Shown piece by piece: positions 23,104 through 33,932 of a DNA stretch of 64,000 bases. Both the position numbers and the translations under genes were made by a program. The DNA lies in the NCBI GenBank assembly GCA_003184365.1, contig NKYR01000053.1, positions 62,001 through 126,000 on the forward strand, in the 5' to 3' direction. The stretch's first letter is position 1. Each line of letters opens with the position of its first letter. Source of the stretch: Evernia prunastri. Taxonomy: Eukaryota > Ascomycota > Lecanoromycetes > Lecanorales > Parmeliaceae. Below the pieces are notes generated by a model, which worked only from the letters and a program-made list of their open reading frames with translations, had not been told where the DNA came from and did no database searches.

Positions 23104-23677
23104 GAGGGTTGGAGCTGCAACTTGACCGCGGACAGTCTGTTGAAACTTAGGTATGTGATGTGTAGGATTGTTCAAGAGCAACGACTTGATTTTCCAAAAC
23201 CTCCCTGAGCCATGTTCGTTGAGTTTGTTAGAGATAGTGCCGAACAACCCTACACTAGGCTTGGCCCGGCACCTTCTTCCAGTACAAAATCTGTGATCCA
23301 CTCAAAACACCATTATTCAACAGCTTATGTTGCCCGGTTGCTGAGGCCTCTCAGGAATCGACTCCGTGTTTGCAGATCACATTAAGCGCCAGCTGTGCGA
23401 GGAATTGTGTAAGGCTAACTGGGAAACTCAGCTGCTTGAGGCAAAACAATGTCAGCCGTGTGAAGCATCAGGCTGTATGGGGCAATCGTCAACCGTTTTA
23501 AAACCGTGTGAGGTTAATTGACGTCACTGGCGAGCATCGATACCAATCAGAGAATTGTACTGTGTCACTGGCGAGTGTCTGCATAGATCAGGGGAACGCA
23601 ACGTAAAACAGTGCGCCTGCTCCATCCATTCATTTTCCACAATTGTAGAAAGGAGGCAGTCGCAGCAGAAACGAAAC

Positions 23678-25060
23678 TCAGAGCTTGAAAGCCCACGATC
23701 CACCTTCCCAACCCTTTCTATCCACGACATTTACAAGCACCTTCCGCTTCGGAGGGTTCACGATCAAAGACATGTTACCATCATCTTCTCCCGGATGGAT
23801 CCATGTCCCCTTTGACGCAGGCTTGACGTCATATCTCAGTGCGAATATAGCGCACATGGACAGAATCACGTTCATAGCGAAGAAGCGCCCAGGACACAGG
23901 TTTGCACCGCCTCCGAAGCCTCGAAATGCGCCGGCATGGTGCGTAGATCTATTGCCCTTGAGGAACCTAGTTGCATCAAAATCCTTGACCGTCGGGCCCC
24001 ACGAATCACCATCGAAATGGTAGGAACGATTGGGCATGGAGATAAGGCAATCTTTCTTGAGTAGGTATCGTTCATCAAGTATTGTATCCTCAAGAACAGC
24101 TCGGGAACCCGTGCCAGAGGCATAATGCCGCAGGGACTCGTGTAAGATGGAATCAAGGATTGGGACGTCTCTAATCTTGCTGATACAGATGGTGCGCGAG
24201 GGGGCACCGTTCTCGTCCTAGACTGTCAGTAAGGGCAAGACTTGCTGGCGGAACTCTTCTAGAAGTTCCAGATCCAATAACATGTGAAATAGCGTCCAAA
24301 ACGCGGTTGGGGTCGTGTTTGCGAGAATGGCATGCCCATTTACCGCGTCAAAGCGGGCTTGGTCGTTAAGAGACAAATTGTAGGCATTCGCCAAATTTTC
24401 ACGAGACTTGACGAAGTGAGAAGCCGTCAGAGAACCGTTCTCGTCGTAGTACTTCTCGAAAGCAGTGACTACCTTCTCGCGTCCAGCATAAGCTTTTGAA
24501 CATGTCACGCTGGGGAAAGGGAAGGAAAGCAACCCGACCGATCCCTTTTCGAAGTCCCTGCTCATTTGGTCAACGTGCATAGAAGAACGGCATGAAGGCC
24601 GTTCGGTGTAGACTTACAAGAACGCGTCGACGATTTTGGGGTTACTGAATGGATTCTTGGGTCCATAAACGCTGTCGGTGGTTGAAGCTATGAATTCGTG
24701 ATTGACCCAGTGTCAGAGGTCAACCTGCATTGTACCGTCTTTAGCGAACTTATCCATGGACGCTGCAAGTTTCTGAACTGCAACCAAGGTCATTTCATAG
24801 AGTCCTTCGCATGGTTTTAGTTCTTTGTGCATGGCTCTCATTCCATCCATAAAAAGACTCGGTTGATCATCATCCCCGTGTACATTCTTCTGCAGTGCCA
24901 CAGCAGCTTCTTTACTTAAACCAGCGAGGCCAACCAGAAAGGCAGCCTCAAGAACCCAAAATGAGAGCTTTTTGGGTTGCCGTTGTACAGCGAGCACCAG
25001 GTCAGGGGAACTGATCACACATATCCTAACGGTGTAGGCTTCGGTAAATCTTCAGTGTTT
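23678..25060 (-). pseudogene. Cytochrome P450 pseudogene (CYP7-like type), N-terminally truncated
   Basis: On the minus strand the core is clear. It has ISSPDLVLAVQRQP near the start and an I-helix region with NTTPTAFWTLFHMLLDLELL. The K-helix is HESLRHY (ExxR), and the heme loop is FRGFGGGANLCPGRFFA with the axial Cys. This pattern belongs to the fungal P450s related to sterol 7-alpha-hydroxylase/CYP7-8. One intron is canonical (24617-24558, GTAAGT donor). The frame is broken by a TGA at 24715-24713 (VDL*HWV) and a TAG at 24220-24218 (LTV*DENG); both sit where related P450s continue. No membrane anchor or proline hinge is found upstream of about 25060, and a further TGA lies just before, so roughly the first 80-100 residues are absent. 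I consider it a pseudogene. It was probably a microsomal monooxygenase. Confidence 0.8.
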
Positions 25061-26701
25061 TGGCAGACGCTCCCGTTGCGAGGTTATTAAATAACAGTGG
25101 CAGGTAGTATCCTCGCCTTGAGCGAAATGAACTGCAGAGTGACTGGATTTGGTATCTACACTGGTGACGATCTTTTAATCCTTTATCAAGACACATAACA
25201 TTCAGAAGCCTCTCAGATATATCTTCCGTAAGCTGATTAACTTCTTTGGACTATGACTCACTGTATCGGATTGTACTAGGCTTTTTTGATTTTGACAGGG
25301 TGCTTTGGAGTGTGAAGAGAAAAGAGGCAATGTTTCTGCTAAGATTCTTGTATTTCTATCTTGCAGACCTCATCGGAGTCCTAGGAGGATCTTGACCCCT
25401 ACGCGTAGCGATTATTACAATGACATTCTCTATAAAGAGAAGTAATAGTAGACTTGCTTGGAGATGTTTTGTGGGGAAAGAATTATGTCAGGTAAATGTT
25501 GTTATACCACTGAGTGACAGATCTTAGCGCGCGAGAGGAAGGAAGGCGTGGTGCAAGGGCTATGTGTGGTATAGTTGCCAGGTGGGGTTTAATATGAAGC
25601 ATACCTCTCAATGGAGCTCCGTCTCGTGTCAATCGAAACCACGCACAGGAGCATAGCCTCTGATGTATACGCTGTGCTTGATCTACACGTCTACCCAATC
25701 ACAGGCATCCATGAAAGCCTTACCGAATCATCCCCCTAAGTTTAAAGTCTATCTAATCATGCCCCAAGTTTTTGTGGAGAGGTATGATTGAGCAAAATTT
25801 CACACTCTGGGGTATGAATTGACAATTTGCCCTTCTACCTGTCGCCTCGCTCCCTCCAAATGCGCAAGAGACGTCTCAAGAACGCTATGTCAAGGCGTGA
25901 AAACGTATCCTGTCTGGAATAAGGCTTAAAGTATAAGGCCGTGCACGCATGCGCTATTCATAACCAACCAGGTCCCCGGCTCACCCTCGATGACCTCTCT
26001 TCTCCTCACAGCCTACAAACACACAAGCCTACATGAACACGCAGCCCACAGTCTCAACACGCAGTCTTCGATAAAATAAACCAGTGCGTAAAAAGCTACG
26101 CCAAGTCAATGGGCTCATGCTCGCTCCCATATAGCGATGGTCAGTGGTTCGAATTCTACCTCGACGGAGGAGGGAAGCGTGGAGTGGAGGAGAGAGCGGA
26201 GAAGGTAGTGCCGTTTTTGCATTGCCGAGGAGGTGTGAGATACAGAGGACTAAAGAAAGGGGATGGACCGCTGCGGTCTTGAAGGTATGGTAAAGCTGCT
26301 GAAGCGACCAGGGTGTTGACGAGCTGACAGTACACAGCGAGATATGGCATTCGATACTTGCAGCAGGTCTTCTTATCAACACTCGCGGATGATGTCATCT
26401 TACACCTTGTGTTGAAGAGTAGTGCTCGATAGATCGTTCGCCACATATATATAATAACGCGGTGTCTGATTGGCCTTTTGAATCTTGACACCGCATCGAC
26501 CGTCCTTGTTTCTATCAACACTCATCGCACGGCCTTGCCAGGCTTGTGGATATATTCCTCCTCCTCTTCTTCTTCTTTTGTTTCTTCGTCCTCATCTTCT
26601 CGACCCAGACTTTCTCCAACTCTCTCTTTCTAAGTCCATTTGATCTAGCATCTCAGACTGTGTGACTCTTATCTCCAATTCTACTAAAGTATTCGGAAAT
26701 C
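25061..26701. other. Intergenic, no gene seen
   Basis: The frames at 25483-25698 and 26029-26521 (minus) have no protein signature. CT-rich sequence at 26555-26640 marks the likely promoter and leader of the phosphatase gene that follows. Confidence 0.45.
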
Positions 26702-27982
26702 ATGTCACAGAACGACAGCCAAAGGGACGGCCAGTGTGGGAGTGGAAATTCGAACGACAACGCCAGTCAATCAATGCAGGAAATCCTGCCTCGACTCTAT
26801 CTTGGCAAGTCCGTTCTCCCTCCCTTTACTAAGCTTCAAGTACCAGCCTGACAAACATCTCACAGTCTCAAAGCTGCAATGGACATAGATTCCCTCCGCA
26901 GTAACAGCATTTCTTTCGTCTTGTCAATCAAAGACCATGACCTCCTGCGCCAGACGCGAGAATCGTATCGAAAGGCGTCGATCTCGCACATCCACATCTC
27001 GAAAAATGACTGTCCGAACGAAGATCTTCTTTCGATATTCGAGCCCGTGTGAGATATGATCGAGGCGAGATTGGCCAAGGGAAAGGGTGTCCTGGTGCAC
27101 TGTGCGGTCGGAAAGAGCAGAAGCGCTACTGTCATGATCGCTTATGGTAAGTGATTGGCGCAATGTCTCCTAATCTGATGATCATCTGCGGACGGCTGAT
27201 GAGAAAGGGGTGCAGTTATGCGACACTTGAACATGAGTTGCCACGAAGCAGCGAAGTTTGTGCGGTCGAAAAGGCCCGCGGTATATCCAAACGCAGGATT
27301 TCATGAGCAGCTCCACCTGTGGGAGGATTGCGGGTTTGATCTTCAGAAGAGGTTGATGGTCGACAAGGAAACGGAGTCTGATCGATCCCGTTTGGGTTGC
27401 AAGGTTGGGGTCAAAAAGGAAAATGCGAAAGGGGATGGAGCAAAAGAGGAAAGAAAGGTAACCCAGCAAGAAGGGGGAGAAAGAGTGGAACGAAAGGAAT
27501 GAAAACAGACAAAAGCAGCAGAAATAGGAGAGGGCAATGAAGAGCAAGTCATAGCCACGGAGCACGAAACAGACAAACAAAAGCCTGACAACGCCCACCG
27601 CCATGCCGCAGAAGCAGACGCAGAACCCAAAGCATCACGGAGCGAAGCGCATCTAGCGACAAACTCAGCCAGTTCCGCCAGCATTGCCGCAGGCCTCAGC
27701 AACGCCTTAATAACCCATACAAACGGCAATGCCCCTTCCACCGACACCGCCCCCCTCGCCCCCTCCGCCGCACTCATCCACGCAGCGATCAAGACCCTCT
27801 ACCTGCAGTATCCCGCCGCGGGCACAAAAAGGCTGCTCCGCATGCTGAACGCAGAGCAGGGCTGGAGCATCGCAAGCAAAGAGTTTCGGGCGCACTTCGA
27901 TGCTGTCGTTCGGTGGATGGGGACCGGAAAGGGCGGTGAAGGGACTGGGGCAGAGAATACAAGCTGCGAGGAGGATGGGTAG
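26702..27982 (+). pseudogene. Dual-specificity protein phosphatase gene with two in-frame TGA codons
   Basis: The exons are 26702-26808, 26866-27146 and 27216-27982. The introns (57 and 69 nt) restore the classic start EILPRLYLGNLKAAMD and the segment AYVMRHLNMSCHEAAKFVRS. The catalytic loop is intact: VLVHCAVGKSRSATVMIAY fits HCxxGxxRS with the Cys nucleophile and Arg. A TGA at 27050-27052 interrupts the domain just before it (FEPV*DMIEARL). A second TGA at 27500-27502 (ERKE*KQTK) separates the domain from about 160 further open codons. These include a Lys/Glu-rich linker and a compact end (LIHAAIKTLYLQYPAAGTKR and onward). Either the gene is decayed, or the true protein ends at 27502 and only the first TGA is a mutation. 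The full reading would be about 383 residues. Known relatives dephosphorylate Tyr and Ser/Thr in the cytosol or nucleus. Confidence 0.7.
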
Positions 27983-28650
27983 GTTTCTGGAGGCCCCATC
28001 GATAGTTATTAGATCAAAATACATTTTTATGAGTGGTTTGCATGAGACTTGTTACCTATCGTAATGGTGTGTATAATGCAGCCGGAAGAGGCCTAAAAGT
28101 ATAAGTTCAGATAGTTATTGCACGGTGAAAACCAATGATCTGACCGCTGTAACATGGGTCTTCTTCCATGTGTTCGTTACCAGCCCCCAGCAAAGAAGGC
28201 GAATAGCTTCCCGTAATAGTGATATTCGATTACCCAGTATTTCGTCCCATTGTGGGGAAGCAGTGTTTATAATAGTCCGCTGTGAACGTGCGTTAGCTAC
28301 CTTTCGATATAAAAACCGCGAGAGATTATCGGCCAGCTGATTTGCCTTGGTATAGATCACTGAGAAAAGCAAGAGGATAACGTCTCTGGCCATTCGTAGG
28401 CTACAGCCCCATGGCCTCACCAGCCGGCGGTCGATGAAAGACTTTGTTGTCAATGACCTAGCTTTGGCTCTGAATGAATCTACTCTATATAGCGTGTTAC
28501 TCAAAGAACAAGATTTGCTACGTTCAACATTTTTGCGTCGCTCGCTGTTTACTTATTGAAGGACTTCTACCACCAAGATTATGCGTATACACGAACATCT
28601 GACCCTCATAATTCGACACCACGTTCATCAGCTGAGTGGTAGTGTGGTAC
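27983..28650. other. Intergenic, no gene seen
   Basis: Convergent region between the phosphatase pseudogene (plus) and the FAD enzyme gene (minus). A minus-strand frame at 28115-28504 is open but has no family resemblance. Confidence 0.4.
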
Positions 28651-30236
28651 TCAGAGCAACATCCGAGTCACCAATCGATCGGTGTAGTTCCAAATCGCAG
28701 CCGAACTATGCGTCACGAACGCAGCGCCCGTCCAATACGTGTTTCTCCGGCCTTGCAGGGCAAAGAGCTTGTTGTAAAACCCTTTGGCGATCTGGTCCGA
28801 TGACACAAACAACTCGTACGGCGTGTGGCTCGAGAAATCGACGATGTTGAGTGCCTTTGCGGCTCCTGGTGACCTCGGTATGCTTCCCTTGGCTCGCAAT
28901 CGGGTGAGAGTGTCTCGGAGGTTTGTCTTCACTTGGGACTGGGTGAAATACGGCTGGGAATCGTTGCCGCCGAAGAGGAAATAGTGAAGACCAGGCACCA
29001 CTGTTGCGTAAATATCATAGATGCCTGGTAGTACCGGAATGTTAAAGTTCTCGGTATTGTTTGTTCCGTAGTTAATCAATGTCACGTTGTCGGGAACGCC
29101 AGAGCTGTTAACAAGTCCAACGTACCAAGAATGGCCTTGGAACTTGTTAAAGATAGGGACCTCGGTCTCGTCCAAATCGAAGCCTTTCAAATTGTCGATC
29201 ACTAAGTGAATGGCGGAGTCAGCATGAGTACTTGGAGTTAGGGAAACGAGCCATGAGACAAGTCTTTAGAACCGATGCTCCTAAGCCGGATCTCAAAGCT
29301 AGCGAATATCTCAAATTGGGGTGATAGATACTCGGAAATTCACTCACGCGGTGGAATGGCAGAGATGAGCTTTTTAGCACGAATGAGCTTCTTTCCAGAT
29401 GGCGTCTGGACCGTTATTTTGACCAAATCTGCAGCACTCCGATCCATGGAGAGAACGGTGCTGCTCAACAGTGCGTTGGATCCCAGCTCTTTCGTGGCCT
29501 TCTCGTAGATGAGGCTGTTGTCTTTGGCGGCCAAGGCTCCCAGTCCTCCATTATAGAGAGAAGCCGGGCTGAAGAAGGACGGAGGAAAGTACTTGATGGC
29601 GAGAAGAGTCGGCAGAGTCACGAAATTGCCCCAGCCTTGACCATAGAGGCTCAAGTATGGAACTGCATCTTGAAGATTGTACTTCGTGATAAATTGGCCA
29701 AACGGTAACAGCAGATCAGCAGGCACCGGGAAAGGCACACTGTCGAGGCTGTAGTCTAAGAACGGATATTTGGCGACCTGAGCCTGGAACGCGTCCCAGG
29801 CACCAAAAAGATCGCCTTGCTTGGGGGTAGCAATGCGACCGGTCTGAAAGTCTACATATTCCGACTTGACGCCAGGTATGGTAAAGTTGTACGGGTACAA
29901 CGGGACCTTGAAGCGGGCAACCCATTTTCTCACGATGGGTGTGTCCTCCCACTCGGCAACGCCAAGCTCGATCGACTTGTTCGAAGCTGGGTCAACGTAG
30001 GTTTTGGTATGCCCACCAAGTCTGTCTTGTTGTTCCACCAGGACAACCGTTTTGTTCATATCTTTTGATTTGATCGCAGAGTATGTTCCGGCGGCACCTC
30101 CGCCAATAACGCAGACATCGACGTTGAGTGTGTTTTGTGGCGAGATGTCTGTATCTCCCTGAATGAAAACTGCAGCTGCCCAGCCCATGAGAGCGAAAGA
30201 GGCGATGCTAAGAATATCTCTGTAAGAGCGACCCAT
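28651..30236 (-). CDS. FAD-dependent amine-oxidase-like oxidoreductase (479 aa), secreted or membrane-anchored
   Basis: Exon 1 is 30236-29348 and exon 2 is 29201-28651. The intron is 146 nt (GTGAGT donor, TTAG acceptor), long for this window. The N-terminus has a hydrophobic segment (ILSIASFALMGWAAAVF) that is a signal peptide or anchor. The dinucleotide-binding motif VDVCVIGGGAAGTYSA (GxGxxG) and the following LVEQQDRLGGHTKTY are the FAD-binding start of the flavin amine oxidase/protoporphyrinogen oxidase fold. The end has the aromatic-rich TYWTGAAFVTHSSA, consistent with the second FAD-contacting region. Related fungal enzymes oxidise amines or act on secondary metabolites; the substrate here is unknown. 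The upstream frame extends further, but only from a TTG, so I start at the ATG. A G-rich hairpin lies about 110 bases upstream. Confidence 0.88.
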
Positions 30237-30339
30237 GCTTGCTTTAGGTTCAAAACTGTCACGATGCGAGATAGGAAGAAGAGCATCGAGATGGAAGATT
30301 GGAAAGGCGAAAGACAAGAATCAGAGCTACTTCTGCGCT

Positions 30340-30440
30340 GGGATACCCCGGCGGGGCGGGGTGGGGTGTGGTGGGGTGGGGTTTCCGCGGCGGGGTGGTG
30401 GTCAACTTCCTGAAAACCCCACCCCGACCCCGACCCCGTT
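30340..30440. repeat. G-rich run and GC hairpin upstream of the FAD enzyme gene
   Basis: Plus-strand G runs (CGGGGTGGGGTG...GGGGTGGGGTTT) are followed after about 30 bases by AAAACCCCACCCC, so the sequence can fold as a strong hairpin or, on one strand, a G-quadruplex. It lies 100-200 bases upstream of the start codon at 30236. No regulatory role is shown. Confidence 0.5.
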
Positions 30441-30785
30441 ATTCCGCTAAATCTATCAATTACCTAGGTGTTAGCTTAAGACCACGATTTTCGTAACGCT
30501 CTATATAAGCTTCGTAAGGTGAGGTAAGGTACTTAAGGTCCTCCGTAGGTAGTGCGGGAAGATGCTTCTTTGTTGAGCTATGCTGTTTAAAGCCTAGGTA
30601 CCGAGCGGCTAAAGACTTCGGCTCGGGCTGCTTCTTCCAATGGAAGTTCCCAACACTTGCTCTAGACTCTACAACAGACTTTTCGCTTAATTAATCCGCA
30701 CCCGCATGCAATTTTTGGGAGTACTTTCTTTATTATTTTATTATTCAACAACTACACATTCAAATACCTTCCGATTGAAGATATA
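30441..30785. other. Intergenic flank of LTR element
   Basis: AT-leaning sequence between the G-rich hairpin and the left LTR. No gene. The 5 bases before the LTR (30781-30785) do not match the 5 bases after the right LTR, so no target duplication can be claimed. Confidence 0.45.
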
Positions 30786-30928
30786 TGTTGAAAGTGCACT
30801 CAGCACCTAGTGGTTTCAGGGTCTAGCCCTATGGTCTTGGCATCAGAGTTTTCTTTCCACCGTGTACATTACCTATTACACTCCTTAGATTCTTCATACA
30901 TGCCTACTGCGCACCTCGTTTCTCAACA
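30786..30928 (+). repeat. Left LTR (143 bp)
   Basis: Direct copy of 33790-33932 with one mismatch; TG...CA ends; followed directly by the Met-tRNA-half primer-binding site. Confidence 0.88.
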
Positions 30929-31382
30929 GGTTATGAGCCCGGTTAGCGTCACTGAAGGGTCTCCTGTAGTCAAGGTACTACAGCCGCTTCTTAGGAAGAG
31001 TAGGATAAAGACGAGGAGACCTACATACCGGCAAGAAGGTCCCTGGATCCTTGATATCCGGACATACGAAGGGAGGAACCTAGGAGACTTCCATCGCTGA
31101 GGCGAAAAGATCCTGGATCATGAGGATCCAGAGCAAGTAGCTAGAAGACTTGCAGTAGGAAAACTACGAGACCTACACAACTTCGCTTCAAGAGGAAGCA
31201 GCAAGGAAACTAGGAGACTTGCACCACCACATACAAACCTTGACATCAGTTGACCTCAACACAATTCACCCCGAGCACGAGTCGACAGCAAGCCTGCTTC
31301 AAAGGCAACGACACTCAGAGCGAGAGTGAGCCTGCTTCAATGGCATGACATTAGTCGACGCTCACAGCCAACACATGAGCAN

Positions 31383-32158
31383 TCGCAGCTCGAAACTTCG
31401 CCTGCAATTTCCCGCCCCTCAGTTATCTCGCCAGCTCGTACGGAACGGACGAGGGGGAGAGTGTAGGGGGAGGAGCAGGAGCGACGACCAGGTACCAAAG
31501 GTGGAGCGGAGGGGACTGAAGCGACACCGTTGGTGCTGGTGGTGGAGCGGGAAGCGACGCCATTAGGGAGGAGCGTGAGTGATGACCTGGTGCCGAAGGT
31601 GGAGCGAGGATACCCTGTCGGGGGTAACGAGCTCTAGGCTACCCATCCGGGGAGCATACAGGCAAGCCGCCAAGGGGAGCGAGGATACCCTGCCAAGGGG
31701 AGCGAGCTCCGGNATCAGTCAGCCGTTGGGGGGATATTTTCAACGCCCTACTTCAATTGAAAAGGGAGAGTCACAATTGGGGGAGCCGTGATCAAACTGC
31801 AGGCCCACCCATTAGCCTTCTTTCTTAATAGGTTTCGCCCGTCCCTTGAGTCGCAGCTCGAAACTTCGCCTGCAATTTCCCGCCCCTCAGTTATCTCGCC
31901 AGCTCGTACGGAACGGACGAGGGGGAGAGTGTAGGGGGAGGAGCAGGAGCGACGACCAGGTACCAAAGGTGGAGCGGAGGGTACTGAAGCGACACCGTTG
32001 GTGCTGGTGGTGGAGCGGGAAGCGACGCCATTAGGGAGGAGCGTGAGTGATGACCTGGTGCCGAAGGTGGAGCGAGGATACCCTGTCGGGGGTAACGAGC
32101 TCTAGGCTACCCATCCGGGGAGCATACAGGCAAGCCGCCAAGGGGAGCGAGCTCCGGG
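31383..32158 (+). repeat. Two-copy duplication of about 300 bp inside the LTR element
   Basis: The block starting TCGCAGCTCGAAACTTCGCC at 31383 recurs at 31851 and stays nearly identical through the segment ending near 32150. A third partial copy starts just after the N at 32367 (CATTAGGGAGGAGCGTGAG). Because the copies meet Ns, part of this may be an assembly artefact. Confidence 0.7.
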
Positions 32159-33140
32159 CTACCCATCGGGGGAGCAAGGAGGCCGTGCTGCCCGTCGGGG
32201 GAGCAAGGAGGCCGTGTTGCCCGTCAGGGAAGCAAGGAAGCCGTGCTGCCCATCGGGGGAGCATGCAGGCAAGCCGCCAAGGGGAGCGAGGATACCCTGC
32301 CTGCGGGAGCGAGCTCTGGGCTACCCATCGGGGGAGCAAGGAGGCCGTGCTGCCCGTCGGGGGAGCNCATTAGGGAGGAGCGTGAGTGATGACCTGGTGC
32401 CGAAGGTGGAGCAAGGATACCCTGTCGGGGGTAACGAGCTCTAGGCTACCCATCCGGGGAGCATACAGGCAAGCCGCCAAGGGGAGCGAGGATACCCTGC
32501 CAAGGGGAGCGAGCTCCGGGCTACCCATCGAGGGAGCAAGGAGGCCGTGCTGCCCGTCGGGGGAGCAAGGAGGCCGTGTTGCCCGTCAGGGAAGCAAGGA
32601 AGCCGTGCTGCCCATCGGGGGAGCATGCAGGCAAGCCGCCAAGGGGAGCGAGGATACCCTGCCTGCGGGAGCGAGCTCTGGGCTACCCATCGGGGGAGCA
32701 AGGAGGCCGTGCTGCCCGTCGGGGGAGCGAGGAGGCCGTGTTGCCCGTCAGGGAAGCAAGGAAGCCGTGCTGCTCATCGTGGGAGTATAGAGGCAAGCCG
32801 CCTCCGGGCTACCCATCCGGGGAGCAAGGAAGCCATGTTGCCCATCGGGGGAGCATGTAGGCAAGCCGTCAAGGGGAGCGAGGATACCCTGCCAGGGAGA
32901 ATGAGCTCTGGGCTACCCATTGGGGGAGCATGCGGGCAAGCCGCCAAGTGGAGCAAGGATACCCTGTTGGGGGAGCGAGCTCAGGGCTACCTATTAGGCG
33001 AGCAACAAAGCCATGCTGCCCATCGGGGGAGTATTCAGGCAAGCCGCCAAAGGGAGCGAGGATATCCTGCCAGGGAGAGCGAGCTCCGGGCTACCCATCG
33101 GGGGAGCAAGGAGACCGTGCTGCCCAAGCCGCCAAGGAAG
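32146..33140 (+). repeat. Tandem array of about 29-bp units in the LTR element interior
   Basis: Units of the form AGCAAGGAGGCCGTGCTGCC plus CGTCGGGGG recur head to tail, mixed with variant units that carry CAGGCAAGCCGCCAAGGG and GAGGATACCCTGCC. Translation cycles through three different peptides because the unit is not a multiple of three, so the array is not a coding repeat. Higher-order blocks of about 390 bp are repeated from 32160 and again from 32520. The unit length was counted by eye. Confidence 0.7.
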
Positions 33141-33199
33141 TCGTGCTGCCCTTGGGAGAAGTATAAAGACAAGCCGCCAAGGAAGATTCTTTTTGCCAT

Positions 33200-33760
33200 G
33201 CAATAGAATCTACGTGCTTGCTTCAATATTTGCTTTACGCCTTTGATCCACGAACCACGCGGAGCAAGGAAGCCGTGCTACTTGTCGGAGGAGTATGAAG
33301 GCAAGCCGCCAAGAAGATCCTCTTTGCAATGCGATAGAATCTATGTGCTTGCTTCAATATTTACTTTACGCCTTTGGTCCACAAGGGAGCATTACTCAAT
33401 CACCTACGGCTAAACAACCACGCCTCTTAACGACACATGCCGGTACCGTCCGAATGCGCTTTAAAGAACTACAACCGAGCATATGCTTGATATACATTCT
33501 CTTTGCTCTGTGATGGAGTCTACATGCTTGCTTCAGGATTTCGTTTACGCCTTTGGCCCACGAACCACGCAGAGTAAGGAAGCCGTACTGCCCATCAGGG
33601 GAGTGTACTTGCCTTGCGCCTCTGGCCCACAAGAGTGCATTACTCAACTACTCATGGCTGAACAACCACTCCTCTTAACGACACATACCGGCACCGTTCG
33701 AATGCGCTTCAAAGAATTACGACTAGACATATGCTTGATATGCATTAGGAGCGAATAGCG
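33200..33760 (+). repeat. Diverged direct repeats of about 120-140 bp near the 3' end of the LTR element
   Basis: The phrase GCTTGCTTCAATATTTGCTT, followed by TACGCCTTTG, recurs at about 33220, 33345 and 33525. The block with TTAACGACACATGCCGG and CATATGCTTGATAT recurs at about 33425-33495 and 33670-33740. No coding capacity is seen. Confidence 0.65.
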
Positions 33761-33789
33761 CTGTTTTGGTGGTACTGAGTGAGGGGGAG

Positions 33790-33932
33790 TGTTGAAAGTG
33801 CACTCAGCACCTAGTGGTTTCAGGGTCTAGCCCTATGGTCTTGGCATCAGAGGTTTCTTTCCACCGTGTACATTACCTATTACACTCCTTAGATTCTTCA
33901 TACATGCCTACTGCGCACCTCGTTTCTCAACA
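33790..33932 (+). repeat. Right LTR (143 bp)
   Basis: Matches the left LTR except for one base and is preceded by the polypurine tract GAGTGAGGGGGAG. Confidence 0.88.

Larger units (their letters stand above)
30786..33932 (+). mobile_element. Non-autonomous Ty1/copia-type LTR retroelement
   Basis: The left LTR is 30786-30928 and the right LTR is 33790-33932, each 143 bp, bounded by TGTTG...CAACA and differing at one base (catcagagt versus catcagagg). Immediately after the left LTR, 30929-30947 reads GGTTATGAGCCCGGTTAGC. This complements an initiator-Met-tRNA anticodon stem-loop (CCGGG/CTCATAA/CCCGG), the half-tRNA primer site typical of copia elements. A polypurine tract (33777-33789) abuts the right LTR. 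The 2.86-kb interior has no gag, protease, integrase or reverse transcriptase. It holds a tandem array and two larger duplications, with single Ns at 31382, 31713 and 32367. The near identity of LTRs implies recent insertion or conversion. It would depend on an autonomous relative for movement. No target-site duplication was found. Confidence 0.85.

Noticed and set aside
5090..27502. Non-standard genetic code or programmed stop readthrough as the reason for in-frame TAG/TGA codons
   Set aside because: Other genes in the window end at TAG or TGA with no protein-like sequence beyond, and many genes contain no in-frame stops, so reassignment is unlikely; mutation explains the data better.
10242..30236. 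Secondary-metabolite gene cluster with P450s, SDR and FAD oxidase
   Set aside because: There is no backbone enzyme (PKS, NRPS, terpene synthase) among them, spacing is wide, one P450 is a pseudogene, and unrelated genes lie between.
32146..33140. CRISPR-like array or repeat protein gene
   Set aside because: Units are directly adjacent without unique spacers, the unit is not a multiple of three, and the array is inside a eukaryotic LTR element.
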